A stretch of DNA of 64,000 nucleotides from Luscinia megarhynchos (lineage: Eukaryota; Chordata; Aves; Passeriformes; Turdidae). This document shows, in pieces, positions 23,938-34,612 of the stretch (positions are counted from its first letter, which is position 1; each line of letters begins with the position of its first letter). The notes under the pieces were generated by a model. The model made no database searches, was not told the origin of the DNA, and saw only the letters and a list, made by a program, of their open reading frames with translations. Both the position numbers and the translations under genes were made by a program. Where the stretch lies: NCBI GenBank assembly GCA_034336665.1, contig JAPFBE010000002.1:77255405-77319404 (forward strand), given 5' to 3'.

Positions 23938-26900
23938 GTAAGTTATTTTTTTTAACTTTGTGTGTGTGTTTTACTAATTCAGATTTGTCTTTTCTCTAGT
24001 TAGTTACCACATTGTAATCAGGGAGTCAAGGGAATGCTTTTATGATATGACCACTTGAAATCTAAAGCCAGGATAATATAATTATAATAAAACTATTTGT
24101 CCATCAGAAACTGGAATACTTTCATGGTTCTACTGCTTGTCTGAAAAGTGAAGTTAGGCAAGTCCTTTTAGATTTATCTGTCTTAGTTTATTTGCAATTT
24201 TTAGTTATGAATTGCTCTTTCTCAAAGTTTCCTAATTCCTAAATCTAAGGAAATATCTTGCCAGAAAGGTAAGGGCCATCTGAGCAGACAATAGCAGTCT
24301 CTGTATTATTATCACTTTTCCTAAAAGTCCTTCAGTGTTTTCATCATCCTCATGAAAACATTTTCATCATGAAAACATTTGTCACCAACCTCTTGTGATC
24401 AGATTGTCCCAGAGGACACCACGAGCCTGGGCAGAGAGCACCACAAAATTGTCACAGACTGCTTCATGAATCTCATCACCCTATGCACGTGAGAAATGGA
24501 TGGAAGAGTCTCTCCCAAAGACTGTGCCTTTAAAATTTGGCTTCTTACAGACTTAAACCAGCCAGTCAGATTCTTTTGGTTATTTTCACAGCAATTATTG
24601 TCAAAGTAGCTTTTTGTTCAGGTCTATGGTAAGAAGAGAAGGGCAATGACCCAGAGAGGTGAACTCCCTCCTCCAAGATGAAATGGTAGGTCAGCAGCCA
24701 AGAGAGAAGTAGAACCATGTGTCCTTTCAGCACAGAGCCCCATCACCAGGACATCCTGCCCTCTCCACTGTAAAAGTTTCTCCTATGTCCTTTTTCCTTT
24801 CCTAGTGCTGATAGAGGGTCTTATGTATCAGTAAACTACACGCTCAGCAGTTACTGCTTCACCATTAAGCAGATCTTCTTTGAAGAATTTATTATTTCTG
24901 GCAAGTTTCTTCCATCAGAGCTATCTTGGGCTAAAAATCTGAACTTCCAAGAGCTCAAGGGCATTTACTGTTTTGGCACGCTGAGAAATGTTGGAATGTG
25001 AAAGGTACATAAGAATGGGGAGAACTCTGAAATGTGAATTAAAAACACTGTTGTTGAGGCTGGACCAGCCATCAATTATTATATCACTTTTCATTCTTAA
25101 TAAAAATGTTGGAATAACTTTGTCAGAGATGGTAACCAAAATTTGACTTGCCTGCTATTTTTGAAATCAGTTCATGAAGCACTTTTGTACAAATGCCTAT
25201 ACGTTTGGGGTTTTTTTAAGTTTACTGCTCCCCTGCTTTTTTCCCTCCTTAATTCAGTAAGATTAATGCCAGTAACCCAGTCATGACAAACTAGTGTCTG
25301 CAGACAGTGGGGAAAATAACATTATGTTAGAGAAGCAAATTGCTCAAGAGCTTATTACACAAAACAAAGAAGAAAAATATGCCTTTAATTGAATTTAGAG
25401 TCACTGAGTTGCAGCAGGCATTTAGGGTAATTTTTAATGTATGAATGTTAGACTGCTCCAAGTTTCCCTGGTAAATAACAGATTATACATAAACAACAGG
25501 ACTTTTAAACATGAAAATAAGCAAGCTTAATGATCTACCCTGCCATTAAGGTCTGTGGATTTATAGGGGCTATTTCATCAATAAGAGAAAAGACACGTTA
25601 ATGTGGAAAAAATCAAAGGGTATTTAGAAGCTTATGTGAAACACATTTCATGCAAGGCATTCACTGGCACTGAGCTCGTACCCGAGCAGAGGGTGCAGGG
25701 CAATCGCCCGGGGCCTTCTGAGTGGTGGCAGGGACAGACACGTGAGAGACATTTCCTGCTTTCCTAGCAAGGACACAACAAAGAGGAAGTTCATTTTTCT
25801 CTGAACAATTCTTGTTAACAAAGAATCAAAACAGAGCCAGGAATAACTGGCTGGTCAAATTTAGGCACAGTTGACTTTGTCCATTCTGGACAAAAATAAG
25901 TCTGCCATCTGTTTGATCTGGCCTCATGATTTGAGCCTTTCAAGTTGTATACCTTATACTTATGGAAGATTGATCACCACAAGATTTGAGCTTGGCACAT
26001 CAGTCTTCCTTCTTTTCTTAGCTTTTGTCTTCTACCTTGCCATTGGCACTGAAGTGCCTCCACACCAGGCTGTGGACAGCACCATTTTTGTGGGAATCTG
26101 TGGCATGTCAGAGCATTTCTCCATTCAAGCATATACCATCTTCTGCTTAGCCCTCATTTTGGAGCTCTATTCCATACAAACTGAGACATTTAAACTGCCA
26201 GTTGAGCTTTGCCACTTGTCTGACTGTGGCATGTTGGTGGTGTGGTATTTACTGCAATCACATTCATCAATTGCACTAAGTCCCTACACATAGTCTGGTG
26301 TTCTTGTTCTTTGCCTCAGTTTGGGATGTTTGAAATGTTTCCTTTATTTCATGGTCGCTGTGGTGGTGTCTGAGAGATCATCTCATTCCCAGAAGCCTGA
26401 ACAGTAGTCTGCAATAAGGAGATGGATTATGTGGGTTGTGGTGAAGATTTCCATTCCTATTTTGCTTGAAAGTCTTTTGGGAAAACTGCATATCTTCAAT
26501 GCAATCCCAAACAATTTTTAACTACTTAAAAAATGGTCTGTGTCAGTTACAGATACTTGTGTTTATCTGTGACCTTGTTACATGAATTTGTTTTAGAGAG
26601 AGTCCTTTTTGACCTATATTCTCTCGCAAATGCCTGATTTTGACTTCCATTGTCCCACAACCTGTGGAAAAATTGGGAGTTCAGTAGAATTAACATAATT
26701 CTACCTCCTACAAAACCAGTCTTTAAGCATGTCTTACTGCTGTCCAATATATTTATATACAAATTTTAACTTTCTTAACTGGCTTTTGAAGTTGTTTTAT
26801 AAATACACCTTGAGATTGAGAGAAATAGCACTTGTTTTGTGCAAAATGCCTCCCACTTGTACCTGGGGGTTTTTGAACATTATCTGATGTCCTTCCAAAA

Positions 26901-27582
26901 TTTTTATGTTGTGTAATATTTATGTTTTAAGCCATACAGTCTGACTGGTAAGCTGGTTGTTGCTTGTAGTGAAGTCAAGAGACAAGCTCAAGAGTGACAA
27001 AGAGTTCTCATGTAGATTATTGTACTGGCTGTAGAAATGTGCTAGTAAATCTTTAAATGTGCTGCTTAAGGTTAATCCGGATCCACTTAGTATTTTCATG
27101 TGGAACTATCTCTGTATAAGGTCATCTCCAGATGACCAAGATGAAGATTGCCAGCTTTCCCCAAACCACCTGCAGTGTCTGCCCTAAATCCTGGTGTATT
27201 TTTTCAAGATGTGTTTGTCTAACAAAATATATTCCTTGTCTGCAAGTGTTATCTTGCCTATATTTGGGGATCATACCAACTGAAATAGTGCTATTATAAT
27301 TGTTAGCTAATAGCACTTAGTATTATGCCTCATGGTATGTGTGCTTTTTCATGCTAAATAATATTGTAGAAAATTTTCATTATATATTATGTGTGTTTCC
27401 ATTCTTACTTCAGTTATGTGTGAAGGCTGATCAACAGAATTATCTGTTAAATCATTCTCACAATCCAAAGCTCCTCTAGATTAATTTACTGGTATTTTCA
27501 GGTGTTTTAAAGAAATGGGACTGGGGTTTGTTCTCCAAATCCAAGATGAACTTTTCAGCATTATCTTTATTTCATTCCCCAG
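23938..27582 (+). other. SLC26A7: SLC26A7 intron
   Basis: GT-AG intron of 3645 nt, acceptor TTCATTCCCCAG. It contains an ancient MIR-like relic (24631-24745) and a 140-codon open frame (25871-26293) with no recognisable homology. Confidence 0.85.
24631..24745 (+). mobile_element. MIR-like SINE relic
   Basis: The order GGCAATGACCCAGAGAGGTG, a CTCCAAGATG block, GGTCAGCAGCCAAGAG and AGAACCATGTGTCC parallels the MIR core (gaggcccagagaggttaagtg... ggtcacacagc... agaacccaggtctcc). Such relics are shared by amniotes and are heavily diverged, so this match by eye is only moderate. Confidence 0.45.
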
Positions 27583-27699
27583 GAATCACTAAAACAGGTA
27601 AAAATAGTTTCGGTCAACAGCCCATTAGTCTTTTTGAATGCCAGAAAATTTCATGCTGACCTGTTAAAGATAATCCAGAAGGATGGCATGAGCAGCCAG
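27583..27699 (+). CDS. SLC26A7: SLC26A7 exon: first half of STAS domain, residues 283-321
   Basis: This 117-nt, 39-codon exon lies between CATTCCCCAG and GTAGGT. It begins ESLKQVKIVSVNSPLVFLNA and continues RKFHADLLKIIQKDGMSSQ. The V-K-I-V-x-x-N-x-P-L-V-F-L-N-A-x-K-F block is the first strand and turn of the STAS domain, which mediates cytoplasmic interactions. The end enters the variable loop of the STAS domain. There the bird sequence appears about seven residues shorter than mammalian SLC26A7 as I remember it. Confidence 0.94.
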
Positions 27700-29311
27700 G
27701 TAGGTGATACTGTAAACAAGGTGGGATGTGCTTTACACTTCCAGTAATCATTGGGACTGGGTTGGAAACCATGTTTGCTTCACTTGCATTTCTTAGAGAA
27801 TGCAATCACATACTGAAACAGGTATAAAAAAGTAATATTAGAAATTAATAATTTAGAATAAAGATAATCCTAATCAGATTCAATATTGATTATTTTGGTC
27901 TTATTACTTGAAAATAATATCTCTTTTATTTCTGCATGTGATCCTGTAAGAGACATTAAAGCACTGACCCAAAACTCCGTAATTTCTAGAATTTACATAA
28001 CGCCACTGATATAAAGTTGGGATTTTAGAAAGAGAATGAATAACTACAAATACGTTTGAATAAAATTAGAAAAATAAACAGTACACAAATTACATATATC
28101 ACGTTTTTGGAGAATACCCCTGTAAGTACAGTATTTTCCAGGTCCATCTGCACATAACTACTGAAACTTCCTGCCAAACTTCCTAAAAGAGAAAAGATAA
28201 ATTATTATTTTTCTATCAGTACCATGAAGACATTCCAATGATACAATGCTTACTGTAGACAATTTCATAGAGTTTGGCAACTCGTGCTGAGAAAATCCCA
28301 GCTGTGTCTTAGATGGGTTGTTAAGACAGCAACATGTGTCTACCACCTCTGCAGTCCCTTGACAAAGAGTTGTGCTACCCATATGCACTCAGATGGGTGG
28401 AAATTAAGCTCAGAAAATGTGCTGCTTTTTTTCCCCTGGTTTTGCTAGGCTAGCTGATTTGGATTAGTATGAATAAAAAGTTTCCAAATAGAGAGAAATT
28501 ACTTAGGATTTGCATGGAATTAATTTGAATCAATTTAATAAGTTAATTTAATAAGTTAATTTATATGTTAGTTATAAAGGAGATTTTATCCTTTGTCTCT
28601 TCTGTAAGGTACTCAGCAGTACAGCTGCCTGAAATACTGTGCTCTTTTTAAAATTTTTTTTAAATGAATAATGTCTTTCTGTAGCACATAATGGGTGTGA
28701 AAAAAAATACAGTTTCAATTTTGTTTGTGCTCTGATTCTGGTTTTAACTCATGTTTCTACTGAGAGCTTACATATTGGAATAACTATTAAATAATTATCC
28801 AGATAAATGTAATTCTTTAATAAATTTTGATGTCAAAAATGTTCTTATTAAAATATTAGTATAGCAGATGAGATTGAAGCAAGTAGAAAATTAATCAAAA
28901 GTTAATATAATAAAATCACTGCCAAGAATTTTTCTTGTCAAGAATATCTTTCCCATCTTTTGACCACTTCTTAGCCACTCCCCACTTTCTAAAAAAATGC
29001 TATATAATATGCATATAAATATGTACATAAAAATATGCTTTCTAGTGAACCCAAACTTGACAGAGGCTGAGTCAGGTAAAAAGAAATGCAAAATATCAGT
29101 TTGAGTATGTATCTCGGTATTCTTCTAAAGTTATACCAGAAAATATTATATATCATATATCCAATAGCCTGTTGCATAGGATTCTGGAGGAAATGAGTTA
29201 ACTTTGATCCTGAGTAGCAGAATTCTTATGTATTGCACTGATTTTTCTTTCATTACTGTGCAATGGACTGTTTTTCCTTGGTGTGTTAATCATTCGTTGC
29301 TTTTATTTCAG
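27700..29311 (+). other. SLC26A7: SLC26A7 intron
   Basis: GT-AG intron of 1612 nt (GTAGGT to TTTATTTCAG). It has a short AT tandem at 28531-28563 built on AATAAGTTAATTT. Nothing else was recognised. Confidence 0.88.
28531..28563. repeat. Short AT-rich tandem repeat
   Basis: Two and a half copies of a 13-nt unit AATAAGTTAATTT in an intron. Confidence 0.7.
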
Positions 29312-29360
29312 TGTGAGCAGAACACATTGCTCAGTTCATTTTCCAATGGAAGCTGCCATG
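29312..29360 (+). CDS. SLC26A7: SLC26A7 small exon: STAS variable loop, residues 322-338
   Basis: This 49-nt exon encodes CEQNTLLSSFSNGSCH plus the first base of a glycine codon, between TTTATTTCAG and GTGAGT. The C-E-Q-N-T-L-L-x-S-x-S-N-G motif matches mammalian SLC26A7 and makes the paralogue call firm. The segment is in the poorly structured insertion of the STAS domain and is rich in serine and asparagine. Confidence 0.94.
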
Positions 29361-29635
29361 GTGAGTTTATTATCTGCAAAAGGTGTTAAAACCAAGATGG
29401 ATGTACACGTGCAAAATAGCTCCACATTTTTCTATATATTTCTAGGTGCACGCAAGTTTTGTGGAAATAAATATTTTCAGTTAGACCAAACACTCAATGA
29501 AGCATGAATGCTAAAAAGTGTTAAACTATGTTAACCTTGGCCTAATAAGTCCCGTTTTTCATTCTGTTTTTGACTGACTTTTGAAATTTTCACAAGCAGG
29601 GAATCCCTTTAAAATGCCTTCTTTACAGTTATAGG

Positions 29636-29722
29636 AGGTTCTAGTGGAAGTCTCATTGCCCATCATACGGGGGTTTAAGGTCCCTTCCAACCCAAACCAT
29701 TTTCTGATTTTGTGTCCCTGCT
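29636..29722 (+). mobile_element. CR1 LINE 3' terminal fragment, + strand
   Basis: It reads GGTTCTAGTGGAAGTCTC, then GGGGTTTAAGGTCCCTTCC and AACCCAAACCATTTTCTGAT. This is the CR1 terminal block (ctagtggaaggtgtccctgcccatgg... ggtcccttccaacccaaaccattctatgatt) with the middle partly decayed. Confidence 0.85.
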
Positions 29723-31259
29723 TATTGCACTGGAATGAGTGTGTATGTAAAGAGACAGAAACATAGTGGAGGAAACACTTCCCGTATTGTTGCCTGGACT
29801 GATCTTCAGACCAGGCTGAAGAGACTGTTTTGCTAAGATCTGGTCTTGGGTTTTCTGGCATGCGCAGAGTTGAATATTAGTATGAAAAAAGTAAAAGCAA
29901 GATTAGAACCATGCTAAATCTTTGTGATCTTTAAAGCCACATAGGAGAAAATCTCACAAAATGTCAACTGAATTGTTAGTGATGTGATAACCACCAATAT
30001 TATGCATTATATCAATACAACATATAATAATGTACCCTAGAGGTTTTCTTTCAATTAAGGATTAAGCTGGAAACTCCACTCTTTCCACATTTTGTAACAC
30101 TTAAATCAAACCAGAGCACATACATTCCCATGGGAGAGCTGCAGCAACCTTTTGCAGTGGATACTTTATACAGATGACTTCACTGTGGATAGAATTAAAA
30201 CAGTGTTTATTTAAAACACTTATAAGCATTAAGGCCGCAGTAGAAAATCTGATTTGGAGGCTGATTTGGAGGTTTGAATGTTAGTGCTTGTTAACTACAC
30301 TCAGGACGTTTTTATGGTACTACAGTGTTTAGTTAACTTGGGGTGACAGAGTGCTTTGCTGTAGCACAGTAACCTATGAAAATGGTTATTGAAGATTATA
30401 TTGTATTTTATTGACTATATTGTAAAATACTTGAGAAGATCTTACTAGTACATATTTCACTCATCTGAAGATGAACTGGTTTCTCATATTACAAAAGTGA
30501 CAGAAAGCACAAGACCTCTTCTCTGAAAACTTAAGTCCTGCCTTGAGGACTTAAATGCTGCAGTTACTTGTACCAACCAGTCTGTGGTGATTCTTCATGG
30601 GATTTTTTTCTTCTTTTCCTCTTTAAAACAATAAACACAGAAAGAACAGAAATCCCTTTAAATAGAAAAGCAAAACGCTGAGCTTAAATTTTCAAGAAGT
30701 GAGGTGCAGGAGGATAAAGTCCTTAACCCTTATGGCAGTTGTCCAGGAAAGCATGGAAATGTATGTCTTTGTCAGAATCTTTCCTTTCCCCTTTTGGGGA
30801 ATGGTGTCTGTATCAGCACCAAATGAAACAGCTGCTCTTGCTCATGCCACTGATCCAAAGAGGGTGCAGGTCTTTACCTGTTCCCCCATTTAGAGGCCAG
30901 GCAGCCTCTACTGCAATTCAGGATGCAGCAGGGAATTATTACACTGAGCCTGGGAAACCACATGAACCCTTTCTTTTTCTATCACAGTTAATTTCCAGGA
31001 GGTTCCTTTTAAAATTCAGTATTTTTGTTTCTATGTATCTATTCATGTATGTTGGACAGTAAAAAAACAGTAAATGTCTGGAGATGCAAGTCCAAAAGTC
31101 TTTGGCTCTCAGCCTACTGTCAGAAAGGAATTACCACCATTATAAATGTGCATCATAGGGAAATTCCAAGTCCTGTCAGTAGTTTAAAATCTTTACCTCT
31201 GCTCTGTCAAAGCCATTTAGTTTAACTTATCTTTACAAACAGAAATCCTTTCCTTCATA

Positions 31260-31280
31260 TTTTTTTTTTTTTTTTTTTTT
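31260..31280. repeat. T21 homopolymer
   Basis: Twenty-one uninterrupted thymines in an intron, followed by CAG but with no exon-like sequence after it. Confidence 0.9.
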
Positions 31281-32023
31281 CAGTTGCATACATTATGATA
31301 ACAAACATTTGTTCACAGAACAATGTAAATAAAATGTGCATTATTTTCTAGTTTTTCCTTTATGAAAGCCAGGAATCATTTATCTATGTGCTAGTTCAGG
31401 ATGCATTTAGAACAGAGTATGTTTAGATTAAACACAAGATGGCCTGAGGTTAAAGAATAAGAACTTTGCAAATCTTACCAACACAATTTTCTTCTCCAGC
31501 ATCAATATGTTATTGTGTATTAAAAAATCAACCAAGCAAAAACCAGCAGAGTAAAACCTTAGGAAAATTAAATACTCTACAAATATTTCTTCCTTATGGC
31601 TGAATATTAAGTTAAGCTATAGGCAGGTGTTTAGGTACTATGGAAATCAGTGTCATATCAGAACTTAAAAGAAAAAAATAGATATATTTTCTGTGTATCT
31701 CATGAAAAATCTTCCAAAGTAGCCAAGATAACTCAATAAGAAATTCACATTTGAAGAAACAATTGCTTAATTCTTGAGCCACTATTGCTGCCTAAAATGT
31801 CTCCATTAATATGTTCTGTCTGTCATCACTTCTTTCCATTGCCCTAAAGGTTCTTCCTTTGTTCTTCTAAAATATGGCACTTGCTTTCCTTATACCCCAG
31901 CACATAACAATAAAAATTTTATTGTGATAGTTTGGGCTTATTTTGTTGAGCTCTCATCAGTTTTATATCCATTTCTTGAATATTCTCTTTTTAATTAAAG
32001 GTTTTCATTTATCAAATTTGTAG

Positions 32024-32124
32024 GCGAGTTGGTGCAGTCATGTCACGGTGAGCGACGACTTTTGATATTAGACTGCAGTGGACTGAATTTCTTTGATTAC
32101 ACTGGAGTCTCAGTGCTTCTTCAG
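32024..32124 (+). CDS. SLC26A7: SLC26A7 exon: STAS core, residues 338-371
   Basis: This 101-nt exon completes the split glycine and reads [20 protein letters not shown] then [13 protein letters not shown]. The L-I-L-D-C-S-G strand-loop and the D-Y-T-G-V-x-x-L helix start are the conserved STAS core shared with bacterial anti-sigma factor antagonists. Its donor GTATTC is the weakest GT donor in the window, and an in-frame open extension runs to 32226. Confidence 0.95.
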
Positions 32125-32375
32125 GTATTCATGACATTGGAAACATTGTTTCATCATAACATATGTTATAATTATACATATGAGTTACTGGGGCCAACTA
32201 CAAGTCACTCCCCCTATATCAGTGGATAAATATTTCACCCACAGAAAAGATGAACATAGATTTGGTACTAAATTGTACCATGTTTATATATAAAATTACA
32301 TTAAAATATTTCTAAATATTTAGAATAACAGTACAAATGTACATATCTATAGGTAATGAAGAGGAGTTTTGGAAC

Positions 32376-32389
32376 TTTTTTTTTTTTTT
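32376..32389. repeat. T14 homopolymer
   Basis: Fourteen thymines in an SLC26A7 intron. Confidence 0.85.
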
Positions 32390-32559
32390 AAAGTTTGTTT
32401 AAGTCATTTTTAACCCTGCCATATGAGTTGTAGAAACATGTAAATTTGCTGCTTCAAAATTTCAGCTTTAATTCTGTGGTTTAATCTGTATGTTCTACTG
32501 TCTGCTAAGCCAGAGGTCAAAACATGATCTCCATTCTTTCTCCTGTGGGCAACATATCT

Positions 32560-33028
32560 TTAAACTGGATTCAGGCATTGAAGGAGTTCCAAGAGGCTCC
32601 CAGAAGATCAAACCCAGCAGTCACTGGTTCCTGTGGTGAATGCAACTAAACCCAGTGGCTGGCCACAACTGGTGCTCCCTTGGGGCCAGTCCTGTGTCGT
32701 ATCTTTGTTGATGATTTGGACAAGGGGATCGAGTGTACCCTCAGTCAGTTTGCAGATGAGACCAGGCTGGGTGGGAGTGTTTATCTGCTGGAGGGCAGGA
32801 AGGCTCTGCAGAGCTGGACAGGCTGATCAATGGGCCAAGGCCAATTGTGTGAGGTTCAGCAAGGCAAAGTGCTGGGTCCTGCTCCTGGGTCACACCAACC
32901 CCAGGCAGTGCCACAGGCAGAGTGCCTGGAAAGACACAGGTTAGTGGTGGACTTGGCAATGCCAAGTTAATGCTTGGGCTTGATAACCTTAAAAGTCTTC
33001 TCCAACCCAAACAATTCCATGGATCTAT
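32560..33028 (+). mobile_element. CR1 LINE with reverse-transcriptase remnant, internally deleted
   Basis: One frame from about 32672 reads [20 protein letters not shown] and then [19 protein letters not shown] before a stop. This is the end of the CR1 reverse transcriptase, including the catalytic F-V-D-D motif. A further frame keeps ANCVRFSKAKC and LLLGHTNPRQC. It then jumps to the CR1 3' end (GGGCTTGATAACCTTAAAAG, CTCCAACCCAAACAATTCC). The pol gene is dead: stops, frame changes, 5' truncation and an internal deletion. Confidence 0.88.
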
Positions 33029-33863
33029 CTATAAGGAGTTCCATATGGTGGATAAGAAATTATGTTCCAAAGGCCGTTTCTTACCTTTCCATCAGATCTG
33101 GAGTTCAAAAGTTGTGTAGTGAGTACAGAGTTAAGTGAGCATAGAAGGTTTCATTTGCATATTTTTTCTGAGTAAGGTAGACAATTTGCACTTGAGTCTT
33201 AGCCCAGGCCTCTTCTTGCCCTAACAATTTTCTCAATTTACTGCAGTGATTGGACAGTGAAGTAAGTGTTGCCTTAAAATATTTTTTAAGTTAAAAACTA
33301 CATATATAGGCAGGGATGTAATGAAAAAGAAAACTGGAAAAATAAGGTCAGTGGGAGTGACTCTTTATCAGCTATCCCTTTAAAATATAGGGCATTCAAT
33401 ACAACATTAATTTTTAAAAATTGTGAAACTGATTTTCAAAAGGTCTTAGAGACCTCCAAATTGAAAATTATGTCAAATAAGGGTTTGACAAATTTGTGAG
33501 AGGTAAGCCTAGTGTGGACTGTGAAGTGCACAGGTTTACAGTGCAGATTCTGGATAAACATTTGGTCCAAAACCAAGTTACTCCTCCTCTTACCAAGAGG
33601 ACCACACTCAACATGTCCTTGTTGTTACACTCCTTCCCAAAATATCATCATTGATGTCAGAGATGGTGGATTTTTGAACAGAGTAAGATTTTTGCTTTAC
33701 TTTAAAAATAGAATATTCTGATGGGGTTCTCACTGAATCTCTTCTCTCAGAATTTTTCTACTGTACATGTATTATTTAAACTTTTTTTTTCCCCAGTAAC
33801 TGTTTAGGCTATTCCCCATTTGGGAGAAAAATGCCTTACTCTGGTTTTAGTTATTTTCACTTT

Positions 33864-33920
33864 TGTTGGTGGGTTGGTTGGTTGGTTTGGTGGGTTTGTG
33901 TTTTTCTTTTTTTTTTTTCC
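33864..33920. repeat. G/T-only low-complexity tract
   Basis: Repeats of GGTT/GGTTT followed by a T12 run. It is nearly free of A and C on this strand. Confidence 0.8.
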
Positions 33921-34364
33921 TCTCTCATTAATATTTTGTCTCTGGGGAGTTGAATACTTTCAAGGAAAGAATAAAGAACAACTTTCTGTTAAATGCAGCA
34001 TGATAGTTATGGTGCTTTTTTGATAAAGTCTCCGTTTCCTAGGTCTGATTCCTGTCTGTGTGGACTGGTAGTAAGCATATGGTAAGGACATGGAAAAACA
34101 TGCTGAAAAAAGAGAACTGGAAATAATACCCCTAAAAATTATGGTCAGAAATTTCAACATTATTAGACAAATTCAGTTTTAATTCTCAGCAGAGCTGTAG
34201 AGTACTGAGAAAAGGTGGCAGGAAATAAATGTGGCTTGGTGGTGTTTGCATTATAGAAGGGCTCGCTCTGGTGGCTGCTGGCAGTACAGCTGCTGCAGCA
34301 GCACTTCTCTGTTGGTATTTAAAACAGTTGTGGTTTTTTTTTAATTTCTTATTTTCAAACATAG

Positions 34365-34419
34365 ATTTACATGGACTGTAAAAACAGATACATCGATGTG
34401 GTGCTAGCACACTGCAAAG
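34365..34419 (+). CDS. SLC26A7: SLC26A7 exon: STAS strand, residues 372-390
   Basis: This 55-nt exon reads [18 protein letters not shown] and ends with the first base of an alanine codon. The acceptor is CAAACATAG. The donor is AAAG|GCAAGT, a GC donor that otherwise matches the consensus perfectly. The phase and the match to mammalian Y-M-D-C-K-x-R-x-x-D-V-x-L-A-H-C fix this boundary, and no GT site nearby would restore the frame. Confidence 0.95.
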
Positions 34420-34508
34420 GCAAGTATCAGCTTTCAGTAAAAATTTTAACACGATGGTTTATATATCCTCACTACCTTCTCAGTGCTCATGTGTTTGTTT
34501 TATTGCAG
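34420..34508 (+). other. SLC26A7: SLC26A7 89-nt GC-AG intron without in-frame stop
   Basis: This is the shortest intron in the window by more than tenfold. It begins GCAAGT and ends TTTTATTGCAG. Its length is 3n+2. Read on from the upstream exon it stays open across its whole length, and translation would stop at TGA 34515-34517, seven bases into the next exon. Retention would add 32 residues and remove the last 45 residues of the protein. Confidence 0.93.
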
Positions 34509-34612
34509 CTTCCTTGATAAAAGCAATGCAGTATGGTGGAAATCTTGACTCTGAAAATCCTGTATTTTTTGAATCTATTTCTTCAGCAATTGATGCTGTT
34601 CAGATTCACAGG
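34509..34612 (+). CDS. SLC26A7: SLC26A7 exon: last STAS helices, residues 390-424
   Basis: This 104-nt exon completes the split alanine and reads [20 protein letters not shown] then [14 protein letters not shown]. The S-L-I-K-A-M-x-Y-x-G-N-L-D-S-E-x-P-x-F-F-E-S block matches mammalian SLC26A7 almost residue for residue. It closes the STAS fold. The acceptor is TTTATTGCAG and the donor is GTAAGG. Confidence 0.96.

Larger units (their letters stand above)
29361..32023 (+). other. SLC26A7: SLC26A7 intron
   Basis: GT-AG intron of 2663 nt. It contains a short CR1 3' fragment (29636-29722) and a T21 run (31260-31280). The acceptor is AAATTTGTAG. Confidence 0.88.
32125..34364 (+). other. SLC26A7: SLC26A7 intron
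   Basis: GT-AG intron of 2240 nt. It has an internally deleted CR1 copy (32560-33028), a T14 run (32376-32389) and a G/T-only tract (33864-33920). Confidence 0.87.

Noticed and set aside
25871..26293. 140-codon open frame with hydrophobic stretches in an SLC26A7 intron
   Set aside because: No family resemblance, no splice or repeat context, and same strand within an intron. Hydrophobic segments are common in T-rich chance frames.
34420..34430. Possibility that the GC donor is a sequencing error for GT
   Set aside because: AAAG|GCAAGT is the well-known form of genuine GC donors, with otherwise perfect consensus. An error cannot be excluded from one sequence but is not the simpler reading.
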